From the IMG/VR virus record IMGVR_UViG_3300033991_000040, positions 1 through 30,493 of that record: a stretch of DNA of 30,493 nt; one strand, given 5' to 3'. Below are positions 12,675 to 20,727 of this stretch, in pieces. The notes under the pieces are model-generated. The model worked only from the letters and a program-made list of their open reading frames with translations. It was not told the origin of the DNA and made no database searches. Both the position numbers and the translations under genes were made by a program. The DNA comes from a virus. Numbering within the stretch: position 1 is the first letter of the stretch; each line of letters opens with the position of its first letter.

Positions 12675-15001
12675 AAACAACCCTTTCACTCATTGGTAAA
12701 AACGAAGCGAAAGGACTAAAAGACCTAATCGGTGATATTGGCAAGTATTTTGACGAGATTGTTTTAATCTCTACCGATCACAACAAGAAATTGATCAAAA
12801 TGGCGAAGAAACTCGGCATTAAAGTTTATGACGAGTATTTTGGTAAAACGGGCACAACCTTTGATACTGCCAAAGCCCGCAACTTCTCTTTTGACAGGGT
12901 CAGAAACTTTGCTTTCCAAAAGACAACAGGTGATATTGTTGCTTGGTTTGATTTAGATGATCGCATTCCTAATGGTTATGTAATCCCATATATTTTTAAG
13001 GCAATGAAAAACGGAAGGACTGATTGGGTTTATTGTAATTATAACTATGCTTTTGATAACTATGGTAATGTTATGAACGTTCAACTTAAGCCGAGATTTA
13101 TGAGAAAGGGGACAGGACACTGGGAAAAGGCTGTTCACGAAGACTATGTTCCTGATAAAAATGTTGTTCAAGTAAAAGACAGCGACTTCTTGGTAGAACC
13201 CCTGATCGTCAATCATCAAAACATTGCCTCTATTGAGGGAGCAAAGAAAAAAGCAAAAAGAAACCTGGGTATTTTGACAGCCGAACTTAAAAGAGATGGC
13301 AAAAAGACTGACCTGCGCACCATTCAATATATTGGGACCACCCTGCTTACACTTGAAAAGTACAAAGAGGCGATAGTTTTTCTAATGAAGCACTATAACG
13401 GCTCTGGAAGCAACGAAGACCGCTATTGGTCTCTGAAGCGTGCGGCGTTCTGCCACAGAATGCTTGGAAATTACAACCAAGCAATCAATCTTTTGCTGGA
13501 AGCGTTGAAGCTCTATCCCGAATGGCAAACAGCCTATTTTGATATAGCGGAAATTTACTTTCTTCAGGAAGATTGGAAGCGTGTGATTGAATGGACAAAC
13601 ATCGGAGCCCAAAAGAAATATCCTGATACTGTGCAGATGACTCAACCCCTCGATCATACTCTTTGTCCCATCAGTAGGTTGGCAGATGCCTATTTGATGA
13701 CTGGAAAGTTTGACTTAGCTTTAAGCATTGCGAAAAAGCTATTGAAGTCATTTCCCCTCGACAGATCAGTCAAGGATCTACACAATACCTGTAAAAACGT
13801 GGTCAGAACAGAAAGGTTTGTTACTTCTTTTGTTGATGTGGCAAGTATGATCAGGCAGGAAGACAGACTAAAAGCTATTAAGTTGTTTGATATAATTCCC
13901 ACCAAACTGGAAGATGACATTCGTATTCAGAACTTGCGATTTGCGATTGTGCCACCTCGAAACTGGGACGATAAATCAATCGTAATTTACTGCGGTAAGG
14001 GAATTGGTGAAAACTGGGCATACCCCTCTATTTTTAAAGGAATCGGAGGAAGCGAGACGGCAGTAATCTGGGTTTCAAAATGGCTTGCTAAAATGGGCTG
14101 GAAGGTTACGGTTTATAATAACTGCGGGGACATGCGGGGAGAATATGACGGTGTAGAATATATACCATTTTATCACTTTAATCCCACCGACAACTTTAAC
14201 ACTTTAATTGCTTGGCGCAATCCGTCATTTTTCCAAAATCAATTTAGGGCTAAAAAGAAAATAGTGTGGTTACACGATATTGCTTATCCTGCCCAATTTT
14301 CAGATAAGGCTATTAAAAATACAGACAAATTTATCTTTTTGTCTAAGTGGCACAGAGACAATATGCCTTCCATACCAGATGAAAAGATATTTTTATCTAA
14401 TAACGGGATAGATCCAGAGCTGTTTGATGGTAAAAACGAAAAAAGACCGAATTCCTTACTCTGGACAGCGAGTTATGATCGGGGACTCCTGCCTTTTATC
14501 AAGAATATCTGGCCATTGATTAAAAAGGAAATTCCCGATGTTACGTTGGATGTGGCTTATGGCTGGCAAAACATTGATCGAGAGAAAGAGAAAATCCCCA
14601 TACTACAAAAGTTGAGAGACGAGTTGACCCCGCTCTTAAAGCAAGAAGGGATTATTCACCACGACCGCCTTCCGCAACAAGAATTAGCCGAGCTTTACAA
14701 AACTTCAATGGTTTATGCTTATGCTTCTGAGTTTGGCGAAACCAACAATATATCCAGTCAACAAGCACAAGCGGGCGGTTGTTATGTGATTACAACTCCA
14801 CAAGCAGGGGCGACACCTGAAAGGTTGATTTTCGGGGAATTGATAGATGGGGGTGGTATTTACAATGACAAGACACAACAACAGAAATATGCAAAAGCGG
14901 TTATAAAGTACCTAAAACACCCAAAGAACGCCCCAAAAGGCATTGTGGAGCGTTTCGGCTGGGAGGAAACCGCCAAACGCTGGAAAGATGGGCTTTTGTG
15001 A
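12671..15001 (+). CDS. large GT2-TPR-GT4 glycosyltransferase
   Basis: A 776-residue multidomain enzyme, ATG 12671 behind GGAGGAAAAA and overlapping the previous stop. Residues 1-200: a SunS/TPR-type GT2 domain with LSLIGKNEAKGL, then WFDLDDR (DXD-like, about 93-98) and KGTGHWEKAVHED. Residues about 205-420: TPR-like helical repeats (LTLEKYKEAIVFL; MLGNYNQAINLLLEALKLYP). Residues about 430-776: a GT4-type GT-B domain with GIGGSETAVIWVSKWLAK, FLSKWHRDN, LSNNGID and YASEFGETNNIS followed by QAQAGG. In GT4 enzymes the second Glu of the E-x7-E motif is normally present; here Gln replaces it. The protein may add two sugars in sequence. GT2-TPR domains of this kind can glycosylate peptides. Confidence 0.85.
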   Translation: MKTTLSLIGKNEAKGLKDLIGDIGKYFDEIVLISTDHNKKLIKMAKKLGIKVYDEYFGKTGTTFDTAKARNFSFDRVRNFAFQKTTGDIVAWFDLDDRIPNGYVIPYIFKAMKNGRTDWVYCNYNYAFDNYGNVMNVQLKPRFMRKGTGHWEKAVHEDYVPDKNVVQVKDSDFLVEPLIVNHQNIASIEGAKKKAKRNLGILTAELKRDGKKTDLRTIQYIGTTLLTLEKYKEAIVFLMKHYNGSGSNEDRYWSLKRAAFCHRMLGNYNQAINLLLEALKLYPEWQTAYFDIAEIYFLQEDWKRVIEWTNIGAQKKYPDTVQMTQPLDHTLCPISRLADAYLMTGKFDLALSIAKKLLKSFPLDRSVKDLHNTCKNVVRTERFVTSFVDVASMIRQEDRLKAIKLFDIIPTKLEDDIRIQNLRFAIVPPRNWDDKSIVIYCGKGIGENWAYPSIFKGIGGSETAVIWVSKWLAKMGWKVTVYNNCGDMRGEYDGVEYIPFYHFNPTDNFNTLIAWRNPSFFQNQFRAKKKIVWLHDIAYPAQFSDKAIKNTDKFIFLSKWHRDNMPSIPDEKIFLSNNGIDPELFDGKNEKRPNSLLWTASYDRGLLPFIKNIWPLIKKEIPDVTLDVAYGWQNIDREKEKIPILQKLRDELTPLLKQEGIIHHDRLPQQELAELYKTSMVYAYASEFGETNNISSQQAQAGGCYVITTPQAGATPERLIFGELIDGGGIYNDKTQQQKYAKAVIKYLKHPKNAPKGIVERFGWEETAKRWKDGLL

Positions 15002-15627
15002 AACAAATTGAATTAAACGGCATAAAGTTATTTGTTAGAGACGAACAACCCCATTGGGACGATCTTCATGTGGTCAATGAGGTTATTACTGAGGACTGCT
15101 ATCGAATAGACCCCGGGTGGTTTAAAGGCAATACGATTATTGACATCGGGGCGAATATCGGGGCTTTTTGTCTGCAGGTATGGAAATATGGACGCACCAT
15201 TGCTTTTGAACCAGAACCACACAACTTTGAGCTTTTACAAATGAATGTTGCTCTGAATAAAGCTGATGTAGAATTACATAACCAGGCAGTGGGCAAACCA
15301 GGACACACACTGATTGATGACGGCTCGGGACACTCACAGACCAACAGACTGGTTGGAAACGAGGTGGGGGTTGTATCTTTGGATAGCGTAAAGCTTGATA
15401 AGTGTGATTTGTTGAAGTGTGATTGCGAGGGAGGAGAATATGATATTGTGCAATATACTTCTGATAAAACTTGGAAAAAGATAGATAGAATTATCGGGGA
15501 GTTCCATTCTTGGTACTGGGAAGCTGACCCAGAAAGACATAAACGAATGATTAAAAGATTAGAGAGGTTTTTTAAACTCTCGTATTACGGTTTTAAAAAC
15601 TCTAACTTTGTCGGGGTTAGAAAATGA
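14998..15627 (+). CDS. FkbM-type methyltransferase (second copy)
   Basis: A 209-residue SAM-dependent methyltransferase starting at GTG 14998 in a GTGA overlap with the large glycosyltransferase. Motifs: TIIDIGANIGAFCLQVWKYG (motif I), TIAFEPEPHNFELLQMNVAL (motif II, with conserved FEPEPHN), an NQAVG strand, and LLKCDCEGGEYDIVQYT, the FkbM core. The ending is IGEFHSWYWE. This is a normal-length family member, unlike the shorter copy at 10215, and its order of motifs is canonical. It likely methylates a sugar hydroxyl in the island product. Confidence 0.88.
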   Translation: MKQIELNGIKLFVRDEQPHWDDLHVVNEVITEDCYRIDPGWFKGNTIIDIGANIGAFCLQVWKYGRTIAFEPEPHNFELLQMNVALNKADVELHNQAVGKPGHTLIDDGSGHSQTNRLVGNEVGVVSLDSVKLDKCDLLKCDCEGGEYDIVQYTSDKTWKKIDRIIGEFHSWYWEADPERHKRMIKRLERFFKLSYYGFKNSNFVGVRK

Positions 15628-15977
15628 AGAATAAATATGACGAATATGGCAATCGCAGATCATACGCTAACGCCAATCGGGTCTTCGGGCGCTTGGGAGA
15701 CAAGAAATACTATAAAAACAAGTGTGATTATTGCAATGCTTGGTGCTGTCGCAGAATGCTATTCCCTATTTATTCGGCTGATCACGAAAGGTGGATTAAG
15801 TATCATAAACACCCGCTCTTAAAGATCAAAAAGATATGGGGCAGAAAACTGATTGAGTTAAAAGTTCCTTGTTCCAAACTTAAAGATAATCGTTGCACAA
15901 TATACAAAGATAGACCAATGATGTGTCAAGAGCTTAATTGTGAATTGTTTGAGGAAGGAACAATGCAAATAAAATGA
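15624..15977 (+). CDS. YkgJ-type cysteine-cluster protein
   Basis: A 117-residue protein in an ATGA overlap with the methyltransferase before. It carries KCDYCNAWCCRRM (CxxCxxxCC) and, after a linker, VPCSKLKDNRCTIYKDRP followed by MMCQE. This matches the YkgJ/CxxCxxCC zinc- or iron-binding family in which a C-x-x-C cluster is followed by C...RCxIYxxRPxxC. The biochemical role of that family is poorly known; members are sometimes found beside oxygenases or modification genes. Here it sits inside the sugar island between a methyltransferase and a glycosyltransferase-like protein. Its N-terminus is basic and Tyr/Asn-rich. Confidence 0.75.
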   Translation: MKNKYDEYGNRRSYANANRVFGRLGDKKYYKNKCDYCNAWCCRRMLFPIYSADHERWIKYHKHPLLKIKKIWGRKLIELKVPCSKLKDNRCTIYKDRPMMCQELNCELFEEGTMQIK

Positions 15978-16615
15978 AAGTTCTTTTTGCCACTAAGTGC
16001 TGGGGTGGTGATTATACTAAATTCCTGTCGGGCACTTTCAAGAGGAAAATTCCCCGATATCCTTTTACCGAGTGCTGGTTATTTTTAAACAATGCTGTGC
16101 CAAGCAAGGCGTTTCGAGGCTTTTCGGCTGATAAAATCATTGAGGTAGATGATTATGCCGAAAGAACCCTAAACTTTTTCAAACTTGATAAAAAGGACTT
16201 TAATGGCGGTTATGTATATAGTATTGCAGAACTTGTTTGTCTCTATCTGGCAAAAAGCTTTGATTATCTATGTTGGATTCAGGGGGACTGTTTAATGGAA
16301 GATAGTGTCGGTTTTGTGGGGAAATCTATCAAGGTTTTAGAGAAAAAACCCCACATTTCCATAGTTTCACCAAGAAGTGAAGTGAACACTTGGCATAACG
16401 ATTTGGGTCTGGATCAGTTTTGTTCTGATCAGGGTTTTGTGGTAAGGATTAAAGAATTTAGGCAACCAATTTATAATTATAAGATGCCCACACTCAACCA
16501 GTATCCTTCTCACGGCGGTAATTCCTTTGAACGATTAGTGGGAAGATATTTAAGAAACAATAATAAGTTTAGGAGAATTTTAAATGAATACTATTTGTTC
16601 CACCCCGCTTATTAA
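15974..16615 (+). CDS. putative glycosyltransferase-like protein
   Basis: A 213-residue protein in an ATGA overlap with the YkgJ-like gene. It starts MKVLFATKCWGGDYTKFL, has a helical AELVCLYLAKSFDYLCW stretch leading into IQGDCLMEDS, then HISIVSPRSEVNTWHNDLG and a C-terminal helix ending LRNNNKFRRILNEYYLF. The sequence 'W.QGDC' with acidic residues at the end of a hydrophobic strand recalls the metal site of GT-A glycosyltransferases, and the Rossmann-like first 60 residues fit. I see no strict DXD motif, so the family is uncertain. Context supports a sugar transferase. It overlaps the next gene by 32 nt. Confidence 0.55.
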   Translation: MKVLFATKCWGGDYTKFLSGTFKRKIPRYPFTECWLFLNNAVPSKAFRGFSADKIIEVDDYAERTLNFFKLDKKDFNGGYVYSIAELVCLYLAKSFDYLCWIQGDCLMEDSVGFVGKSIKVLEKKPHISIVSPRSEVNTWHNDLGLDQFCSDQGFVVRIKEFRQPIYNYKMPTLNQYPSHGGNSFERLVGRYLRNNNKFRRILNEYYLFHPAY

Positions 16616-17189
16616 AATTGTTATCCCGATTTATTACAAAAAGGAACTCTATCTTATAATTGATAAGTGCTTGAAGAGCCTTCAGAAACATTATCCAGAG
16701 ATAGAGAGAATATTAATTGATGATTGCTCACCTGATTGTTCGCCCTGGCGGATGACTTTACAAAATGAAAAGAATCTTGGTTATACCAAAACTGTCAATC
16801 GGGGATTAGAATTTGCTTTTAAAACAGCCGACACTGTAATTGTAGCAAATGATGACTTGGAGTTTCGGAAAGGTGATTTGGATAAATTTAGGATTATTGA
16901 TGATGGGATTTATTATCCTTCCGATTCTGCCTCAGGCGATTCAAAGTGTTTTGGTGCTATCTGGGGAATGAATAAAAGAACCTATCAAAGATTAGGAAAA
17001 TTGAACGAGAACTATAAACACTTTTTTTCCGATCGAGACTATTATCAAAAAGCAATCAAGGCGGGATTACCAGTGGTAAATTGGCCTGAAATTATAATAA
17101 AACATCACGAGTCTGCGACCTATAACTTAATCAATAAAAAAGAACTCTTGCAAGAAGATGAAAAAACATTCAAGCGTAATGTAATATGA
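16584..17189 (+). CDS. small family 2 glycosyltransferase
   Basis: A 201-residue GT2 enzyme, last gene of the island; ATG 16584 follows AGGAG. GT-A features are clear: KIVIPIYYKKELYLI, RILIDDCSPD (residues 43-51), the NLGYTKTVNRGLEFAF turn typical of GT2 enzymes, and VIVANDDLEF with the metal-binding D90/D91. An acceptor-side GAIWGMNKRTYQRLGKLNE and HFFSDRDYYQKAIKAGLPV with the catalytic-base D150/D152 follow, then a His pair (KHHES). The closing residues TFKRNVI are encoded by the AAGCGTAATGTAATATGA leader repeat, so the gene's end lies on that repeat. Confidence 0.85.
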   Translation: MNTICSTPLIKIVIPIYYKKELYLIIDKCLKSLQKHYPEIERILIDDCSPDCSPWRMTLQNEKNLGYTKTVNRGLEFAFKTADTVIVANDDLEFRKGDLDKFRIIDDGIYYPSDSASGDSKCFGAIWGMNKRTYQRLGKLNENYKHFFSDRDYYQKAIKAGLPVVNWPEIIIKHHESATYNLINKKELLQEDEKTFKRNVI

Positions 17190-17199
17190 AGGAACTATT
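17172..17199 (+). promoter_or_regulatory. leader element AAGCGTAATGTAATATGA, copy before 17200
   Basis: An 18-nt sequence (17172-17189) that recurs exactly at 19848-19865. Here it overlaps the last codons of the island's final gene and begins 28 nt before the ATG at 17200; AAGGAAC follows. It marks the 3' border of the sugar island. Confidence 0.55.
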
Positions 17200-17580
17200 A
17201 TGGTTATGGATGAAGCAGCAATTATCAAAAAAACTCAACCCAAAATAGAAGAACCGCCCCATAGGGAAGAAAATCCTGATTATCTGGGTAAAATCAAGCT
17301 CAAAGAGTGGCGTCCTTTATATGATTATTTCAAATTAGACGAATCAGACAGAAACGACCAAGCTCTTTCCAAAATCTGGCAATGGGCCAAAGAACAAGCT
17401 CCCGAAAAAGGGACTGATACAATTTTATTTGAAGTAATTAAATTAAATAACAAACTTGGATCTTCTGGATATGGTGATAACGCCTATGCCAAAATCGAAA
17501 ACTATATCACTATTTGGAATAGACAGCGAGAAACAGAACAAGAACTTAAGGAAATGGAAACTAAAACTATGGGAGGATAA
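17200..17580 (+). CDS. unknown protein after the sugar island
   Basis: A 126-residue protein with ATG behind GAAGGAACTATT; a second ATG at 17206 is possible. The start is Lys/Pro-rich and disordered-looking, the middle is helical with Trp residues (LSKIWQWAKEQAPEKG), then LFEVIKLNNKLGSSGYGDNA and a helical acidic end (QRETEQELKEMETKTMGG). No family recognised. Position directly before the adaptor and nozzle genes suggests a minor virion or assembly protein. Confidence 0.55.
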   Translation: MVMDEAAIIKKTQPKIEEPPHREENPDYLGKIKLKEWRPLYDYFKLDESDRNDQALSKIWQWAKEQAPEKGTDTILFEVIKLNNKLGSSGYGDNAYAKIENYITIWNRQRETEQELKEMETKTMGG

Positions 17581-17591
17581 AGGAGAATATA

Positions 17592-18254
17592 ATGGCAACT
17601 TTCTTACAATATAAAAATGATGTCGCAAGGTATATTGGGGAAAACGATTATACTTCATTGGAAAGCGTGATTGATAATTTGATTAATGATGTAATTAGGA
17701 ATATTTCTTCACTTTATCCGTTTAAGTGTAACAAAACTTCAGCCGAAGTTACTACTTCCAGTGGGGTAGGAGACCTGCCTACTGATTTAGACTATTCACA
17801 TATCGGCAAAATTAGAGTTTATTATTATTCCTCAACGACCAAATATGAATATGAGTTGGTCGACTTTGATGAATTCACTGGTTATTCCAGTTCAGAGTAT
17901 GTTTATACAATTGACTTTGCAAATAACCAAATTAAGATCCCTGACGATCAGACAATCACCATTGATTATTATATGGAACCAACTGCCCTATCGGGGAACA
18001 CAGACAAATTTGAATTTCCTATACCAGAAGCAATTAGTAGATTGGTGGCAGGTCAATTTTGGCAATCATTTGAAGAAGATTTTGATCAATCAAAGCTTAA
18101 TTTTTCAATTGCGGATGGTTTAATTAAACAAGCAGTGGATAAAGATAAAAGATCGGTGCCATATAGAAATTATAGACCTTATGGGGGAAGGGAGCTGGGA
18201 TTTAACAAGAACCTTGTCTACGCTGGTGTCCGTGGTTCTGGCTATAAGAAATAG
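17592..18254 (+). CDS. head-tail adaptor protein
   Basis: A 220-residue protein with the layout of P22 gp4/SU10-type adaptors that sit below the portal: an N-terminal four-helix part (FLQYKNDVARYIGENDYTSL; LINDVIRNISSLYPF), then a beta part with YSHIGKIRVYYYSST and QTITIDYYMEPTAL, and a helical part with AISRLVAGQFWQSFEED. The 'V...T.......LP.DL..i.KI......' pattern is typical of phage adaptors. The gene precedes the nozzle, matching podovirus order. ATG behind AAAGGAGAATATA. Sequence identity to any specific adaptor cannot be judged by eye. Confidence 0.7.
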   Translation: MATFLQYKNDVARYIGENDYTSLESVIDNLINDVIRNISSLYPFKCNKTSAEVTTSSGVGDLPTDLDYSHIGKIRVYYYSSTTKYEYELVDFDEFTGYSSSEYVYTIDFANNQIKIPDDQTITIDYYMEPTALSGNTDKFEFPIPEAISRLVAGQFWQSFEEDFDQSKLNFSIADGLIKQAVDKDKRSVPYRNYRPYGGRELGFNKNLVYAGVRGSGYKK

Positions 18255-18262
18255 GGGGGAAT

Positions 18263-19849
18263 ATGCCATCCGTAAAAAGAAAAGCAGTCGAAATTGATTC
18301 TCTGGTTGGGGGCTTAGACACTTTTATCAACCCTACCGAAATTGACGATTCTTCCACTCCCGATTGCGATAATGTGATTCCAACTGGAAAAGGGGGAATC
18401 CGAACCCGACTGGGGCGAGTTAAGCGTGGCGGTGAAATCACAAGCGGTTATGGCGGGCAGGGCGGTTTTACATATATCAAATCTGATAATACTGTTGAAG
18501 AGCTAAATATTACTAATGGGGTATTAAAAAAGAAAAACGGGGATAGCTGGGACACTATCTCGGGGGGAACTTTCTCAACCACTGCAAGGGTTTATGGCGT
18601 GCAGGTTGGTTCGAGATTGTACTTCGCAGATGGCGAGACGGCTCTTTGCTATTATAACGGGACAGAAATCTCTACTGCTGGAATTAACTCTGCTCCGCTT
18701 CCTTCCTTTCTTATCTTTTTTAACCGCCGAATTTATTGTAACGATATAGACCATCCCGACCGATACTATTTCGGGGGCGCGATGGCGTCAGACGGTACGG
18801 TTACCAATACGGGTGATTTCCGCTCTACTTCCCCCGCTTATGGCGGTTATGCTGGTTTTGGTTTGGGTGAGATTGCCGGTGGTTTAGCCAAGCTTGGGTC
18901 TTCATACTTGATAGTGGGGCTCAGGAAAAGAATTCACCGCATATCTCCAACATCAGATACGGGTGTTTCAAGCGCCCTGACTCACGCTGAAGAATTGGTT
19001 TCGGGCTCAATCGGTTTTGCCAATCACGGTTCGATCGATAATGTTGAAAATGATCTGGCGTTTCTTTCTTGGGGTGATATTTATTTATTGGGCGAGGTAG
19101 CTTCTTATACTTCTCTTCGCACCAGGGTGATCTCGACTAAAGTCTCAACAACTATTCAGGGTATTTCGGCTTCAATGATTCCCAAAACGACAATGCTCTA
19201 CTCTCCCAAACACAATAAACTTTATTTCGGATATGCAGACGGGACAGCCTATAACAACAAGGTGTTGGTTTATGACACCTATTACAAGTCTTGGTGGCGA
19301 TATTCTAACTGGAGCCCCGCCTGTTTCTTAGAGTTTGTGGACGAGAACAATCAAGATTATTTAATCTATGTCTCAGACAATCCCTCTGATTCGTATTGCT
19401 ATCTGATAAACTCCACCGCCAATGACGATGGTTCAGCAATCCCGTGGCATTGGAAGTCTAAGGTCTTTGACCTAAAGGGATTTGATGTTCTGAAAAAGTT
19501 CAAGCGCCGGGTGGTCTTATTCGGGCCCATCTATGGTACAGTTACTATCACGGTATATATTGGAGGAACTGGTAATACTTCGAAGTTTCAAGTGGGATCT
19601 CTTTCGGGTTCGGCTGGTTTGGGTTGTGTACCGCTTGGCAGAGTGCCCTTGGGGCGAGACGAGAATGAATTTACTTTAGAAACAGTCGCTAATGACTGGC
19701 GCTGGAAAAGAATTGCCCGTCCGAACGAAGCCACAAATATCCAAATTAAGTTTAGTGGTGATGGTGTTGGTGAGGCAGGACAAATAGAGAAATTTAAGTT
19801 TTACTACAACGAGAACCTTAGAAAAAAAGACAGGAGCAAAAGAATATAA
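18263..19849 (+). CDS. tail nozzle / P22 gp10-like beta-propeller protein
   Basis: A 528-residue all-beta protein with many Gly/Tyr/Trp turns, the typical composition of the beta-propeller nozzle (tail stabilisation) proteins below the adaptor. The start KAVEIDSLVGGLDTFINPTE and DCDNVIPTGKGGIRTRLG are a recognisable nozzle opening ('GGL......I.......NV.....G....R.G'). Later strands include YGVQVGSRLYFADGE, FFNRRIYCNDIDHPDRYYFG and LVYDTYYKSWWRYSNW. A lone cysteine-poor, Lys/Arg end follows. It is one of the largest structural proteins here and fits a podovirus tail. Confidence 0.78.
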   Translation: MPSVKRKAVEIDSLVGGLDTFINPTEIDDSSTPDCDNVIPTGKGGIRTRLGRVKRGGEITSGYGGQGGFTYIKSDNTVEELNITNGVLKKKNGDSWDTISGGTFSTTARVYGVQVGSRLYFADGETALCYYNGTEISTAGINSAPLPSFLIFFNRRIYCNDIDHPDRYYFGGAMASDGTVTNTGDFRSTSPAYGGYAGFGLGEIAGGLAKLGSSYLIVGLRKRIHRISPTSDTGVSSALTHAEELVSGSIGFANHGSIDNVENDLAFLSWGDIYLLGEVASYTSLRTRVISTKVSTTIQGISASMIPKTTMLYSPKHNKLYFGYADGTAYNNKVLVYDTYYKSWWRYSNWSPACFLEFVDENNQDYLIYVSDNPSDSYCYLINSTANDDGSAIPWHWKSKVFDLKGFDVLKKFKRRVVLFGPIYGTVTITVYIGGTGNTSKFQVGSLSGSAGLGCVPLGRVPLGRDENEFTLETVANDWRWKRIARPNEATNIQIKFSGDGVGEAGQIEKFKFYYNENLRKKDRSKRI

Positions 19850-19876
19850 GCGTAATGTAATATGAGAGGAGACATT
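19848..19876 (+). promoter_or_regulatory. leader element AAGCGTAATGTAATATGA, copy before 19877
   Basis: Exact 18-nt repeat (19848-19865) of the element at 17172-17189, beginning 29 nt before the ATG at 19877 and followed by GAGGAGAC. Here it lies almost wholly outside the upstream gene, whose stop it overlaps by two bases. Confidence 0.55.
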
Positions 19877-20044
19877 ATGCCGTTTAAATCGAAAGCACAA
19901 CAACGCTATATGTTTGTCCATCATCCAAAAATTGCCAAAAAGTGGGCGAAGAAATATGGTGTGGCTAAAAATTTACCAGAAAAAAAAGTTCAAAAGAAAA
20001 AAAGAACCAAGAAATGGAATCCATATAAAGCTAAATATCAATAA
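19877..20044 (+). CDS. small basic protein of the PFKSKAQQRYMF type
   Basis: A 55-residue, very basic protein. ATG 19877 follows GAGGAGACATT; an in-frame ATG at 19862 sits upstream of that site. It begins MPFKSKAQQRYMFVHHPKIA, a signature seen in a small widespread group of phage proteins (MPFKSKAQQR-F-MF..HP.IA). The C-terminal half is Lys-rich (KKVQKKKRTKKWNP), suggesting nucleic-acid contact. Function unknown; its place among structural genes suggests it is packaged or used in assembly. Confidence 0.75.
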   Translation: MPFKSKAQQRYMFVHHPKIAKKWAKKYGVAKNLPEKKVQKKKRTKKWNPYKAKYQ

Positions 20045-20053
20045 GGAGTAATT

Positions 20054-20710
20054 ATGTCTCTCAAAGCAAATCAAATCGACACTATTGCCACTGAGGGTGG
20101 CATTGATGCTGATGATACGGAATTTACCTTAACCGCTGGTGCATTTGATAACAAAACCACGGGTGATAAAGTACCACTTATTATTGACTATGATAATAGT
20201 AGCAAGCTCGAAGTGGTTACTGCTTATATCAATGGAACAGCAGTTTCGGGAATGACGAGAGGCGAAGACGGAACTGCGGCAACGACTCATTCTCAGGGGG
20301 CTAATGTTTGTATTGGTTCAGTTCCTGAAACTTGGAAATACTGGATGAGAAATGATTATGGAATTATGTGGACAGCCCACACCCCAACCTTTACTGGGTT
20401 TTCTGCTAATCCGTCTGGCTACACCTCGCAATATAAGAAAATCGGAGATATGGTTGTTTGGAGATATTATGGAATTACACACGGCACATCCAATGCAACT
20501 ACTTTTACGATGACTCTTCCTGTTGCTGCCAGTTCAACGGGTACTGCCTTCTTAATGTGTCTTGTTAAGGATAACGGATCGTGGATAGCAGGAACGGGAG
20601 CAATAGCAAATAGTGCGACGACAATAGCAATGGGGGTAGGTGCAACAACGGGTGGATTTACAGCTTCAGGTGGTAAAGATGCAGCATTCGTAATAATATA
20701 TGGAGTTTAA
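20054..20710 (+). CDS. virion surface or tail protein
   Basis: A 218-residue beta-rich protein. The N-terminal part (DDTEFTLTAGAF; KLEVVTAYINGTAVSGMTR, then GEDGTAATTHSQGANVCIG) follows the 'R..DGT....H..G..V' pattern found in phage tail-fibre or decoration proteins. The C-terminal part (VVWRYYGITHGTSNATTFTM; LPVAASS and a Gly/Ala/Thr-rich end) looks like a receptor-facing beta-sandwich. ATG behind ATAAGGAGTAATT. Likely a tail-tip or capsid-decoration protein. Confidence 0.6.
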   Translation: MSLKANQIDTIATEGGIDADDTEFTLTAGAFDNKTTGDKVPLIIDYDNSSKLEVVTAYINGTAVSGMTRGEDGTAATTHSQGANVCIGSVPETWKYWMRNDYGIMWTAHTPTFTGFSANPSGYTSQYKKIGDMVVWRYYGITHGTSNATTFTMTLPVAASSTGTAFLMCLVKDNGSWIAGTGAIANSATTIAMGVGATTGGFTASGGKDAAFVIIYGV

Positions 20711-20727
20711 AATAAATAAGGAGAAAT

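Noticed and set aside
9308-17189. CRISPR, toxin-antitoxin or restriction defence genes in the accessory region
   Set aside because: All recognisable motifs are sugar transfer, methyl transfer to small molecules, radical SAM or metal-binding; no nuclease, helicase or repeat array is present.
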